NCBI RefSeq assembly: GCF_030295405.1
Contig: NZ_AP027080.1
Coordinates: forward strand, 3,828,001 to 3,892,000
Origin: Mesoterricola silvestris
GTDB taxonomy: Bacteria; Acidobacteriota; Holophagae; Holophagales; Holophagaceae
Direction of reading: 5' to 3'
DNA length: 64,000 bases
The notes under the pieces were generated by a model that saw only the letters and a list, made by a program, of their open reading frames with translations, did not search any database and was not told the origin of the DNA. The translations under genes and the position numbers were made by a program. How positions within the stretch are numbered: position 1 is the first letter of the stretch; each line of letters opens with the position of its first letter. Positions 1 through 8,388 of this stretch are shown here, piece by piece.

Positions 1-608
1 TGAAGAAGTCCCTCACCCTGCGCTCCCCCATCGCCGGGGTGGTCACCGCCAAGACGGCCGTGGAGGGCAACCGCCTCACCCCCGCCGACACCCCCTTCGA
101 GATCACCGACCTGGGCCACCTCTGGGCCATCGCCGACATCTACGAGCCCGAACTGCCCCGCCTCAAGGTGGGCATGGGGGCGGCCCTGACCCTGGAGGCC
201 TTCCCGGGGAAGACCTTCAACGGCCGCGTGGCCTTCATCGATCCCCTGGTGGATCCCAAGACCCGCACCACCAAGGCGCGGGTGGAGATCGCCAACCCGG
301 GCGGCATCCTCAAGCCCGAGATGTTCGGCGAGATGGTGATCCGCAGCCAGGCCCGCAAGGGTCTTGTGGTGCCCGTGGACGCGGTGCTGGACGCCGGCAC
401 CCGCAAGATCGTCTTCGTGGCCCTGGGCGACGGCCGCTTCGAGCCCCGGGAGGTGCGGACCGGCTCCAGCCTGGGCGAGACGGTGGAGGTCCTTTCGGGC
501 CTCAAGGCCGGGGAGAACGTGGTCAACCGCGCGAACTTCCTGGTGGATTCGGAATCCAGGCTGAAGGCCGCCCTGGCCCACATGGCGCCCGGCGCCGGAA
601 AGAACTGA
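1..608 (+). CDS. Efflux RND transporter periplasmic adaptor (CusB/HlyD-type), 3' part
   Basis: The gene is cut by the window edge and the reading frame is open from base 3. The visible 200 or so residues begin in a lipoyl/barrel-sandwich region (LRSPIAGVV), followed by the beta-barrel (GHLWAIADIYEPELPRLKVG) and the membrane-proximal domain ending in a VVNRANFLVDSESRL segment. This is the usual C-terminal half of CusB/CzcB membrane-fusion proteins, which link an inner-membrane RND pump to an outer-membrane channel. It ends 7 bases before the RND permease start, so the two are almost certainly co-transcribed and act together. No metal-binding Met/His cluster is visible in this fragment, so the metal cannot be named from it. 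Confidence 0.9.
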   Translation, partial: KKSLTLRSPIAGVVTAKTAVEGNRLTPADTPFEITDLGHLWAIADIYEPELPRLKVGMGAALTLEAFPGKTFNGRVAFIDPLVDPKTRTTKARVEIANPGGILKPEMFGEMVIRSQARKGLVVPVDAVLDAGTRKIVFVALGDGRFEPREVRTGSSLGETVEVLSGLKAGENVVNRANFLVDSESRLKAALAHMAPGAGKN

Positions 609-615
609 GGCGGCC

Positions 616-3600
616 ATGATCCAGCGAATCATCCGGTTCTCCGCGGAGAACAAGTTCCTGGTGCTGGCGGCGGGCATCATCGCCCTGGTGCTCTCCTTCT
701 GGGCCATGCGCACCATTCCCCTGGACGCCCTGCCGGACCTCAGCGACACCCAGGTCATCGTCTACTCCAAGTGGGACCGGAGCCCGGACCAGGTGGAGGA
801 CCAGGTCACCTACCCCATCGTCACCAGCCTCCTGGGGGCCCCCAAGGTCAAGGCCGTGCGGGGGCTGTCGGACTTCGGCTTCAGCTACGTGTACGTCATC
901 TTCGAGGACGGCACCGACATCTACTGGGCCCGCTCCCGGGTCCTGGAATACCTCAGCAAGATCACCGCCAGCCTGCCCCAGGGCGTCAAGACCGAGCTGG
1001 GGCCGGACGCCACGGCCGTGGGCTGGGTCTACCAGTACGCCCTGGTGGACAAGAGCGGCAAGCACAGCACCGACGAGCTGCGGTCCACCCAGGACTGGTT
1101 CATGCGCTACGCCCTGCAGGCCGTGCCCGGCGTGGCCGAGGTGGCCACCGTGGGCGGCCAGGCCCGCCAGTTCCAGGTGGCCCTCAATCCCAACAAGATG
1201 GCCACCTACCGCATCACCATCGACAAGGTCATCGCCGCGGTGAAGGCCGCCAACAACGAGGGCGGCGGGCGCCTGGTGGAGTTCAGCGGGCGCGAGTACA
1301 TGGTGCGCGGCCGCGGCTACGCCCGGACCGCCCAGGACCTGGAAGGCGCCGTGCTCAAGGCCGAGGGGGGAACCCCCGTGCGCCTTTCCGACGTGGCCAC
1401 CGTTAGCCTGGGCCCCGAGATGCGCCGGGGCCTCGCGGACCTGGACGGCCACGGCGACGTGGTGGGGGGCATCGTCGTCATGCGCCAGGGCGAGAACGCC
1501 CTGGACGTCATCCGGCGGGTGAAGACCAAGCTCGACGAGCTCAAGCCCTCCCTCCCCGCCGGCGTGGAGGTGGTTTCCGTCTACGACCGCGCCACCCTCA
1601 TCGAGAAGGCCATCGCCACAGTCAAGGACAAGCTGGTGGAGGAGATGATCGTCGTTTCGATCATCATCCTCATCTTCCTCTGGCACATCCCCTCGGCCAT
1701 CGTGCCCATCGTCACCATCCCCCTGAGCGTGGCCCTGGCCTTCATCCCCATGCTGATCATGGGCCAGAACGCCAACCTCATGTCCCTGGCCGGCATCGCC
1801 ATCTCCATCGGCGTCCTGGTGGACGGGGCCATCGTGGAGGTGGAGAACGCCTACAAGAAGCTCGAGCACTGGGTGAGCGGGGGCCGCATCGGCGACTTCC
1901 ACAAGGTGCGCCTGGAGGCGCTCCTGGAGGTGGGTCCCAGCGTCTTCTTCTCGCTGCTGGTGATCGCCATCGCCTTCATGCCCGTGTTCACCCTGGTGGA
2001 CCAGGAGGGGCGCCTCTTCCGGCCCCTGGCCTACTCCAAGAACCTGGCCATGGCCATCGCGGCCATCCTGGCCCTCACGGTGGACCCGGCCCTGCGCATG
2101 CTCTTCGCGCGGATGGATCCCTTCACCTTCAGGCCCAAGTGGCTGTCCTGGGCCGCCACCCAGACCCTCGTGGGCACCTACTACCCCGAGGAGAGGCACC
2201 CCGTGAGCCGCTTCCTCCACCGCATCTACGAGCCGCCCTGCCGCTTCGTCCTGCGCCACGCCAAGGCCACCATCGCCGTCGCCGTGTTCATGATCGTGGC
2301 CACCATCCCCGTGTTCCTGCGCCTGGGCTCGGAATTCATGCCCCGCCTGGGGGAGGGCACCCTCCTCTACATGCCCTCCACCCTGCCCGGACTCAGCCAG
2401 ACCGAGGCCCAGCGCATCCTCCAGGTGCAGGACCGCCTCATCCGCACCGTCCCCGAGGTTGAACGGGTCTTCGGCAAGGCGGGCCGCGCCGACACCGCCA
2501 CGGACCCCGCCCCCTTCTCCATGATGGAGACGGTGATCCAGCTCAAGCCCGAGGAGCAGTGGCGCGAAACGAAGCGCTGGTACTCCTCCTGGGCCCCCAA
2601 CTGGGCCAAGTCCGTGCTCCGCGCCTTCTGGCGCGACCGCATCACCGAGGAGGACATCGTGGCCGACCTGGACCGCGCCGTGCGCCTCCCGGCCATCCCC
2701 AACGCCTGGACCATGCCCATCAAGGCCCGCATCGACATGCTCTCCACGGGCATCCGCACCCCCGTGGGCCTCAAGGTCAACGGGGCGGACCTGAAGGTCA
2801 TCCAGCGGATCGCCGTGGAGGCCGAGGGCATCCTCCGCAACGTGCCGGGCACCCGCAGCGCCCTGGCCGAGCGCACCGCGGAGGGCTACTTCCTGGACTT
2901 CGAGCTCAAGCGGGACCAGCTGGCCCGCTACGGCCTGAGCGTCGAGGAGGCCAACATGATGGTCATGACCGCCATCGGCGGCGACAACCAGACCACCATC
3001 TTCGACGGCCGGGCCCGGTACCCCGTGAACGTGCGCTACGCCCGGGACTACCGCGAGAACCCCGCCGCCCTGGGCCGGGTCCTGGTGCCCCTGCCCAACG
3101 GCTCCGCGGTTCCCATGGAGGCCATCGCCGACATCAAGCTGGTGCTGGGCCCCGGCATGATCCGGGACGAGAACGCCCTCCTCAACGGCTACGTGCTGGT
3201 GGACTTCGACACCTCCAAGACCGACGTGGGCACCTACGTGAAGAACGCCAAGGCCGCCATCGAGAAGGAGCTCAAGCTTCCCGCCGGCTACAGCCTGGAC
3301 TGGAGCGGCCAGTTCGAGAACATGATCCGGGTGAAGGAGCGCCTGAAGCTCATCGTCCCCATCACCCTGGTCCTCATCTTCGGCCTGCTCTACGCCAACA
3401 CCAAGAGCGCCTTCAAGGCCTCCCTGGTGATGATGGCCGTGCCCTTCTCGGCCATCGGCGCCTTCTGGCTCATGTGGATCCTGGGCTACAACACCTCCAT
3501 CGCCGTGTGGGTGGGCCTCATCGCCCTCCTGGGACTGGATGCCGAGACGGGCGTCTTCATGCTGCTCTTCCTGGACCTCTCCCACGAGGAGGCCCGCAAG

Positions 3601-3894
3601 GCCGGGCGCCTGAACACCACCGGCGACCTGGTGGAGGCCATCATCCACGGCGCCGTCAAGCGCGTGCGCCCCAAGGCCATGACCGTCTTCGCCGCCTTCA
3701 TCGGCCTGCTGCCCATCATGTGGTCCACGGGCACGGGCGCCGACGTCATGAAGCGCATCGCCGCGCCCATGGTGGGGGGCCTGGCCACAAGCTTCATCCT
3801 GGAGCTGCTGGTGTACCCCGCGGTCTACTACCTGTGGAAGCGCCGCGAAGTGGCCGAAGGCCCCGAGACCCTGCAGGGCCCGGCCACCTCCTGA
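616..3894 (+). CDS. Heavy-metal efflux RND permease, CusA/CzcA family
   Basis: This 1092-residue protein has the full length and two-fold repeat of CusA/CzcA pumps: TM1, a large periplasmic loop, TM2-6, then the same arrangement again. The fourth helix carries SIGVLVDGAIVEVENAYKK with Asp403, the proton-relay Asp of the family. The N-terminus (DALPDLSDTQVIVYSKW) and the CusA-like stretch IALLGLDAETGVFMLLFLDL in the second half favour the monovalent (Cu/Ag) branch over CzcA, but I could not confirm the three metal-stepping methionines. It would export metal from the periplasm or cytoplasm using the proton gradient, with the adaptor encoded just upstream. A GAGG ribosome site precedes the ATG. 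A DUF4405 gene follows after about 195 bases. Confidence 0.93.
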   Translation: MIQRIIRFSAENKFLVLAAGIIALVLSFWAMRTIPLDALPDLSDTQVIVYSKWDRSPDQVEDQVTYPIVTSLLGAPKVKAVRGLSDFGFSYVYVIFEDGTDIYWARSRVLEYLSKITASLPQGVKTELGPDATAVGWVYQYALVDKSGKHSTDELRSTQDWFMRYALQAVPGVAEVATVGGQARQFQVALNPNKMATYRITIDKVIAAVKAANNEGGGRLVEFSGREYMVRGRGYARTAQDLEGAVLKAEGGTPVRLSDVATVSLGPEMRRGLADLDGHGDVVGGIVVMRQGENALDVIRRVKTKLDELKPSLPAGVEVVSVYDRATLIEKAIATVKDKLVEEMIVVSIIILIFLWHIPSAIVPIVTIPLSVALAFIPMLIMGQNANLMSLAGIAISIGVLVDGAIVEVENAYKKLEHWVSGGRIGDFHKVRLEALLEVGPSVFFSLLVIAIAFMPVFTLVDQEGRLFRPLAYSKNLAMAIAAILALTVDPALRMLFARMDPFTFRPKWLSWAATQTLVGTYYPEERHPVSRFLHRIYEPPCRFVLRHAKATIAVAVFMIVATIPVFLRLGSEFMPRLGEGTLLYMPSTLPGLSQTEAQRILQVQDRLIRTVPEVERVFGKAGRADTATDPAPFSMMETVIQLKPEEQWRETKRWYSSWAPNWAKSVLRAFWRDRITEEDIVADLDRAVRLPAIPNAWTMPIKARIDMLSTGIRTPVGLKVNGADLKVIQRIAVEAEGILRNVPGTRSALAERTAEGYFLDFELKRDQLARYGLSVEEANMMVMTAIGGDNQTTIFDGRARYPVNVRYARDYRENPAALGRVLVPLPNGSAVPMEAIADIKLVLGPGMIRDENALLNGYVLVDFDTSKTDVGTYVKNAKAAIEKELKLPAGYSLDWSGQFENMIRVKERLKLIVPITLVLIFGLLYANTKSAFKASLVMMAVPFSAIGAFWLMWILGYNTSIAVWVGLIALLGLDAETGVFMLLFLDLSHEEARKAGRLNTTGDLVEAIIHGAVKRVRPKAMTVFAAFIGLLPIMWSTGTGADVMKRIAAPMVGGLATSFILELLVYPAVYYLWKRREVAEGPETLQGPATS

Positions 3895-4089
3895 GCCCGG
3901 GCCCCGCGTCCAGGCCCGCCTCCGGATGCGCCCCCCGGCGCACCCGGAGGCGCCCCGGGCGGAAACCGTTCGATGTCGGTTTCGTGCCGTTCGGAGTCCC
4001 GCACCTGCGACCCGGCCCCCGCCCCGGGGCCGGGACCGCGTCCGGAGCGACACTGGGGACGCGGGGCACCCCGCTTCCTGGAGTTCCAG

Positions 4090-4596
4090 ATGTCCCTCAA
4101 GTCCTTCGCCACCCCCCTGACCATCGCCTCCTTCATCACCTCGGCCGCCACGGGCCTCCTCATGTTCTTCGGCGTCAAGGCCGGCCTGGTCGTGCCCGTC
4201 CATGAATGGGTGAGCATCCTGTTCGTGGCCGGCGGCATCCTGCACGTCGTGGCCAACGGAAGGGCCACCCTCGCCCACCTCCGCCGCCCCGTGGGCGCCA
4301 CCCTGGCCTGCGTGTGCACCGTGGTCGCCGTGGCCGCCGTCCTCCCCTCCCGCGGCGGCGCCAACCCCCACCACGTCCTCCGCCAGTCCATGGACGCGCT
4401 CCTGGACACCGATATCCAGGGCGTCGCCGCCCTCACGAAGCGCCCGGAACGGGAGGTGAAGGAGGGCCTCGCGAGGGCCGGCTTCACCGCCCCGGACGGC
4501 GCCGCCTCCCTCCGCGCCATCGCCAAGGCCAGCGGCCGCCCCCCCCTGGAACTCCTCGCCGCGGCCCTGCCCGAGGCGAGGCCCGAAGGGAGGTAG
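4090..4596 (+). CDS. DUF4405 domain membrane protein
   Basis: I start this at an internal ATG because it is preceded by GGAG at 7 bases and begins the conserved MSLKSFATPLTIASFITSA helix. The upstream in-frame extension is low-complexity Arg/Pro and looks non-coding. The 168 residues hold about three membrane helices: residues 8-28, a second near VSILFVAGGILHVV with a conserved His, and a third near CVCTVVAVAAVL. A soluble tail of roughly 80 residues follows. DUF4405 proteins resemble small cytochrome-b-like membrane anchors, but their role is not established. The HEW and LHVV histidines are in the positions expected of the family. It lies downstream of the metal pump and may be part of that transcript. 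Confidence 0.75.
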   Translation: MSLKSFATPLTIASFITSAATGLLMFFGVKAGLVVPVHEWVSILFVAGGILHVVANGRATLAHLRRPVGATLACVCTVVAVAAVLPSRGGANPHHVLRQSMDALLDTDIQGVAALTKRPEREVKEGLARAGFTAPDGAASLRAIAKASGRPPLELLAAALPEARPEGR

Positions 4597-4630
4597 CGGG
4601 GCGGTCCGGGGACGCGCGACATCCATCCCT

Positions 4631-4772
4631 CTTCATCCCAGACATCACTGTTCATCCCTGTTCCGCAGGGCCAGGGCCTGGATGGGTCGGCGAATGCGGG
4701 TAATGCGCGCGCCGACCCAAGCCGTCGCCGGCCCTGCGTAACAGGGATGAACAGTGATGTCTGGGATGAAGG
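4631..4772. repeat. Long palindromic repeat (CATCCC family), copy 1
   Basis: Arms of about 41 bases (4631-4672 and 4731-4772) are reverse complements with roughly one mismatch. An inner stem GGGTCGG/CCGACCC (4684-4690 and 4712-4718) is nested inside. The outer arm reads CTTCATCCCAGACATCACTG and continues into TTCATCCCTGTTCC and GCAGGGCC. The same ATCCC-GTT-GCAGGGCC core recurs in the palindrome at 12048-12202 and inside the 304-bp elements at 5821 and 34647, so it belongs to a dispersed family. It fills most of the gap after the DUF4405 gene. The rest of 4597-5094 is AT-rich promoter sequence with no gene that I can see. Confidence 0.85.
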
Positions 4773-4999
4773 AGATGGGGCCTACGGATCCCCGGCGAAG
4801 ACAGGAGGTTTTGTTGCCACTTCCTAGGCTGAGGGTGGTGCCTCCGAAGTGTCTGATGCTTTGACTGCGGGTTGGTTGCCGGGCCAATACATGATGTCCA
4901 GCTCCGCGCGGCCTTTCCCGGAAACCCGCTGAGAACCCCAAAAACGAACCGTGACCCTATTGACACAAACCACCGTTTTAAACATCATTCAAATATTGC

Positions 5000-5029
5000 T
5001 TGCACTAAGTTGTGATGATTTTTTATAAT
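5000..5029 (+). promoter_or_regulatory. Sigma-70-like promoter for the CPBP gene
   Basis: TTGCAC (5000-5005) and TATAAT (5024-5029) are separated by 18 bases, in a strikingly AT-rich stretch (about 4950-5090) of an otherwise very GC-rich window. The predicted start would be near 5036, about 60 bases ahead of the ATG at 5095. A second possible -35, TTGACA at 4960-4965, has no good -10. Base composition here is unlike the surroundings. Confidence 0.6.
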
Positions 5030-5094
5030 TATCGTATCAACTTTATATAAAAATTTGAAACTCATTCAGGCAAGTGGCACCTTTTGAATAATCC

Positions 5095-5820
5095 ATGGAT
5101 AACAACGTGCATATTGGAGAGATTGCCTCTGGGAATCAAAGCGTGTCCCCGACAGCGGTGAGGCCGTCCTTGCGGCCCTTGGCCTATTTTCTTCTATGTA
5201 CGATGGGCCAGATATCGTTCATCGCCGGCCTCACGCTGCTGGTGCCCCGGCTGGTTCACTCCACGGCCTTCGATTCCTTCAACGCGATGGGCCTGCTTCT
5301 GGGGCTCTGGGCCGCCATCCGCCTGGCGGGAGCGCCGGCCGTGCGGTTCAATCCGCCCCGGGCATGGCTGTCCTATGCCCTCCTGTCCTTGGTTGGCGGG
5401 CTTCTGCTCTCCTTCCTGGACCTCAAGGCCCTGGGCGCTTGGGAGAATCCTGCGCTCACCGGGAATTACGCCCTCCTGCACGCATCCATCCAGGCCCATG
5501 ACCCCATGGGGACGAGCCTGCTGATCCTTCCCCCGTGCCTTTTCTACCCGATCCTGGAGGAGAGCCTCTTCCGGGGAATGCTGTACCAGGCCTTCCTGCG
5601 GGCCGGGAGGAGCCGCGCCGCCTCGGTCGCGCTGGGAAGCGGCCTCTTCGCCCTGATGCATCTGACCGGCGGGCTCGAGGCCGTGGCGGTTCTCGATATC
5701 TTCGTCCTGGGCGTCATCCTGTCCCAGCTGACGCTCAGATCCAGAAGCCTGGTGCCCGCCATCCTGATGCACGCATCCTTCAATGCCCTGGCGGTGGCCG
5801 TCCGGACGAGGCTGCTCTAG
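5095..5820 (+). CDS. CPBP-family intramembrane metalloprotease-like protein
   Basis: This 241-residue, multi-helix membrane protein carries the three CPBP/Abi motifs in order: EESLFRG (EExxxR), FALMHL (FxxxH) and HASFNAL (HxxxN). These are the presumed metal and catalytic positions of Rce1-like intramembrane proteases, which process prenylated proteins, bacteriocin precursors or sigma-factor regulators. The substrate cannot be told from sequence. Members often occur alone as immunity or stress genes. Here it is a lone gene with its own AT-rich promoter, flanked on both sides by members of the same palindromic repeat family. It ends in CTAG directly against the 304-bp element. The flanking repeats and atypical upstream composition hint at separate acquisition. 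Confidence 0.85.
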   Translation: MDNNVHIGEIASGNQSVSPTAVRPSLRPLAYFLLCTMGQISFIAGLTLLVPRLVHSTAFDSFNAMGLLLGLWAAIRLAGAPAVRFNPPRAWLSYALLSLVGGLLLSFLDLKALGAWENPALTGNYALLHASIQAHDPMGTSLLILPPCLFYPILEESLFRGMLYQAFLRAGRSRAASVALGSGLFALMHLTGGLEAVAVLDIFVLGVILSQLTLRSRSLVPAILMHASFNALAVAVRTRLL

Positions 5821-6124
5821 GGTGGGTCGGCAAGCCCTAGGTCATGAATCGCCAGGTTGTTCTCGGTGAACTGGCTCCAGCTGCGACCTGACGTTAATTA
5901 TCCTGATCTTTCCCCTGGATCCCGTTTATCCCCGTTTGAACTTCGCAGGGAGTTGTCGGGACCTTTGGGTCAAGGACGTCGAGTAATTTGCACTCCGACC
6001 CACCTCTGCCTCAGCCCTGCGGAAACCGGGATGAACACCGATCAATGGGATGAACCGGGATCCGCTCAACCTGGAAAAGCCCCTTGATCACGGTTTCAAG
6101 GCACCTGGGGTTTACCGACACGCC
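5821..6124. mobile_element. 304-bp MITE-like element, copy A
   Basis: The stretch between two convergent stop codons is a 304-bp element. A second copy of the same length lies at 34647-34950, and the two agree at roughly 85% by eye. The ends are imperfect inverted repeats of about 22 bases (left GGTGGGTCGGCAAGCCCTAG, right the complement of a GGCGTGTCGGTAAACCCCAG-like end). CTAG stands on both flanks (5817-5820 and 6125-6128), as expected of a 4-bp target duplication. Inside is the TTTATCCCCGTT / GCGGAAACCGGGATGAAC core shared with the palindromes at 4631 and 12048. It encodes no protein. It may also act as a bidirectional terminator. Confidence 0.75.
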
Positions 6125-7273
6125 CTAGCCTTCCACCATCACCGGCTCCACCCGCCTCCCCAGGGACGCCACGCTGCGCAGCCTCTCCAGGTGGATCTGC
6201 GCCAGCCGGGTCCCCGCGGCCAGGACCAGGGCGCCCTCCGGCGTGCACAGGTCCTCCAGCAGGCACATGCCGGGTTCCAGGGCCCGCACGGTCACGGCCC
6301 TCCGGCCACGCTGGAGGCCCTCCGCCGCGGCGGGGGCTTCCAGGAGCTCCTCCAGCGCCCCCAGCACCCGGGGATCGTAGAGGCCCCTTTCCAGCTTGAG
6401 CTTCTCCAGCACCACCCGCTTCGATCCGCGCAGCCGCAGCCCCTCCAGGAAATCCGTCAGAACCCTCAGGATCCGCGATTCCAGGGGGATCTCCTCCCCG
6501 CGGACCCCGTCCTCGGGATACCCGGCGCCGTCGAAGTTCTTGGCGGCGTACCGGATGATCCGGGCCACGGGCTGGAGGCGGGGGATGTTCCCCACGATGC
6601 GGGCGGCGCTTTCGGGGACCCGGCCGTGGATGGCCTGCTCCGACGGGGTGAGGGGCTCGGACCAGTTCAGCTTGGACTGGATGGGCAGGGGCAGCGCCAT
6701 GCGCCCCACCGGGGCCAGCAGGGCCGCCAGGCCCAGGTCCCAGGGGGACGGGATGCCCAGCTTCCCGGCGATCCGCAGGGCGTAGGCGCGCGTCTCCTGG
6801 GCCAGGCCGAAGGCCTTGGGATCGAACACCGAAAGCAGGTCCACCAGCACCTGCACGCTGCCGGCGAGGGTCTCCTCCAGGAGGACCCGACTGGAGCAGA
6901 GCAGGTCGTGCTGGCGCACCCCCGCCTCCAGCACCGCCGCCACCGCCATCGTGTCGCAGGGCTTGGTGAGGAAGCGGAAGACGTTCCCTCCGTTCAGGGC
7001 CTCCACCGCGGTGAGCTGGTCCTCCTGGCCCGTGAGCATGATCCGGATGGAATCCGGGGACAGGGTCTGGATCTCCTGGAGCAGCTCCACGCCGTCCATT
7101 CCGGGCATGCGCATGTCGCAGACGACGACCGCGAAGGGAGGCGAATCCAGGACGAGGTCCAGCGCCTCGTGGCCCGAGGACGCCACGGTCACCTCGTACA
7201 GGCCCCGGAACGTCCGTTCCATGGCTCTCAGGTGGAGGGGGTTGTCGTCCACGAACAGGACCCTGGCCGGCAT
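6125..7273 (-). CDS. Response regulator with degenerate HD-GYP-like output domain
   Basis: Residues 1-125 are a receiver domain with acidic pair Asp9-Asp10, phospho-acceptor Asp53 (VVVCDMRMPGMDG), and conserved Thr and Lys (MLTGQ, FLTKP). The rest of the 382 residues looks like an HD-domain phosphohydrolase fold. RYAAKNFDGAGYPED matches the position of the HHE-DGxGYP segment of HD-GYP c-di-GMP phosphodiesterases, but the HHE is AKN and no clear HD pair is seen upstream, so catalysis is doubtful. It follows the DHp-like gene by one base and is probably translated from the same message. The stop codon abuts the 304-bp element. Confidence 0.8.
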   Translation of the reverse strand: MPARVLFVDDNPLHLRAMERTFRGLYEVTVASSGHEALDLVLDSPPFAVVVCDMRMPGMDGVELLQEIQTLSPDSIRIMLTGQEDQLTAVEALNGGNVFRFLTKPCDTMAVAAVLEAGVRQHDLLCSSRVLLEETLAGSVQVLVDLLSVFDPKAFGLAQETRAYALRIAGKLGIPSPWDLGLAALLAPVGRMALPLPIQSKLNWSEPLTPSEQAIHGRVPESAARIVGNIPRLQPVARIIRYAAKNFDGAGYPEDGVRGEEIPLESRILRVLTDFLEGLRLRGSKRVVLEKLKLERGLYDPRVLGALEELLEAPAAAEGLQRGRRAVTVRALEPGMCLLEDLCTPEGALVLAAGTRLAQIHLERLRSVASLGRRVEPVMVEG

Positions 7274-7274
7274 G

Positions 7275-7625
7275 TCATTCCCCCTTTCCGGGATTCACGG
7301 CGTGCATGGCCGCCACGATCCGCGTGACCGTGGCCAGGCCTTCCATGGATTCGGCCAGGACCTTGGGCAGCTCGTCCTGGAGGAAGGGCAGGTCCAGCTC
7401 CTCCTCCACCCGCCGCAGCCGCTCCGCGACCTCCGGAGGGTAGGCCCCCATGGCGCCGTGGTGGGCCTCCAGGACCCGGGCCAGGCGGTGGCACCCATGC
7501 TGCAGGAAGCTCAGGTTGAGGCCCAGGTACTGGAGCGGCGTCTGCACCTCCTGGAGGAAGTCCCCCATCAGCCGGAGGCTTGCCTCGGGGTGATCCGGCG
7601 GATTCGGTCTTTCGGGCTCGGCCAT
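7275..7625 (-). CDS. Stand-alone histidine-kinase DHp-like protein lacking the phospho-His
   Basis: The 116-residue protein matches the dimerisation helix pair of sensor kinases of the HEINTPLQY type. LQEVQTPLQYLGLNLSFLQ (residues 24-42) aligns with the H-box, but the phospho-accepting His is Gln25. The second helix, GLATVTRIVAAMHAVNPGKG, resembles the end of such DHp domains. There is no sensor region and no ATP-binding domain. It lies one base upstream of a receiver-HD protein, so it may serve as a docking or scaffold partner for that regulator rather than a kinase. A GGAGG site precedes the ATG. The family assignment rests on motif resemblance only. Confidence 0.55.
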   Translation of the reverse strand: MAEPERPNPPDHPEASLRLMGDFLQEVQTPLQYLGLNLSFLQHGCHRLARVLEAHHGAMGAYPPEVAERLRRVEEELDLPFLQDELPKVLAESMEGLATVTRIVAAMHAVNPGKGE

Positions 7626-7710
7626 GTGCCTCCAGGTTCCGGGCCCGGCGAGGGCCCTCCCTGCACAAAACCTACGCCCGCGGCCAGGCCCGGACCATAG
7701 AGTGGATTAC

Positions 7711-8325
7711 CTACACGAGGTGGGCCTTGATGGCCAGGCGCGCCAGGGCCGTGGCGTTGTGCAGGTCCAGCTTGCGCATGAGGTTGGTGCGGTGCACGTC
7801 CACGGTGCGGGGGCTGATCCCCAGGGCGCCGGCGATCTCCTTGGTGACCAGGCCGCGGCCGATGTGGATGAGCACCTCGGTCTCGCGTTCCGTGAGGAGC
7901 CCCGCCAGCTGCTCCCGGGAGAGCCTGGCCTCGTGGGACAGAAGCGGGACCATCTCCTTTCGCCGGAGCCGGCCGCCGATGGCGGCGAGGAGCTCCGAGG
8001 GGGTGAAGGGCTTGGTGAGGTAGTCGTCGGCCCCGGCGATCATTCCCGCCCTCATGCTCTCCCGGTCATCCAGGCCGGTCATGAAGATCACCGTGGTGTC
8101 CGTGAGGAGAGGATCGGCCCGCACCTCGGCCAGGAGGGCCATGCCGTCCATTCCCGGCATGCGGATATCCGTCACCAGCACGTCGAAGGGCTGGAGCCGC
8201 AACTGCTCCAGGGCCTCCAGGCCCGAGCGGGAAAGCATGACCTCCCACTCCGGCTGCTCCAGCCTGAAGGAGCGCTGGAGGGCCAGGAGCAGGATGGGCT
8301 CATCGTCGACGATCAGGATTCGCAT
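7711..8325 (-). CDS. NarL/FixJ-type response regulator
   Basis: The 204-residue protein has a receiver domain (residues 1-118; Asp7-Asp8, phospho-acceptor Asp53 in LVTDIRMPG, MTG, Lys in YLTKPF) and a C-terminal LuxR-type helix-turn-helix (about 140-200: LTERETEVLIHIGRGLVTKE, then LGISPRTVDVHRTNLMRKL). It binds DNA after phosphorylation by a kinase that is not encoded next to it. The next gene downstream on the same strand, 85 bases away, is the DHp-like protein and then a second response regulator, so the three probably form one signalling cluster. The recognition helix is intact. Confidence 0.92.
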   Translation of the reverse strand: MRILIVDDEPILLLALQRSFRLEQPEWEVMLSRSGLEALEQLRLQPFDVLVTDIRMPGMDGMALLAEVRADPLLTDTTVIFMTGLDDRESMRAGMIAGADDYLTKPFTPSELLAAIGGRLRRKEMVPLLSHEARLSREQLAGLLTERETEVLIHIGRGLVTKEIAGALGISPRTVDVHRTNLMRKLDLHNATALARLAIKAHLV

Positions 8326-8388
8326 GGGGCTCGGGGGAGAGTTGAATTCCCCAAGGATACGCAGGAACCCCCGCCGCCCGCCAGAGGG

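Noticed and set aside
523-4626. A very long minus-strand open frame (over 1300 codons) opposite the metal pump
   Set aside because: It is a low-complexity Gly/His/Ala/Asp shadow of the GC-rich cusA frame. The plus-strand protein has full family similarity and this one has none.
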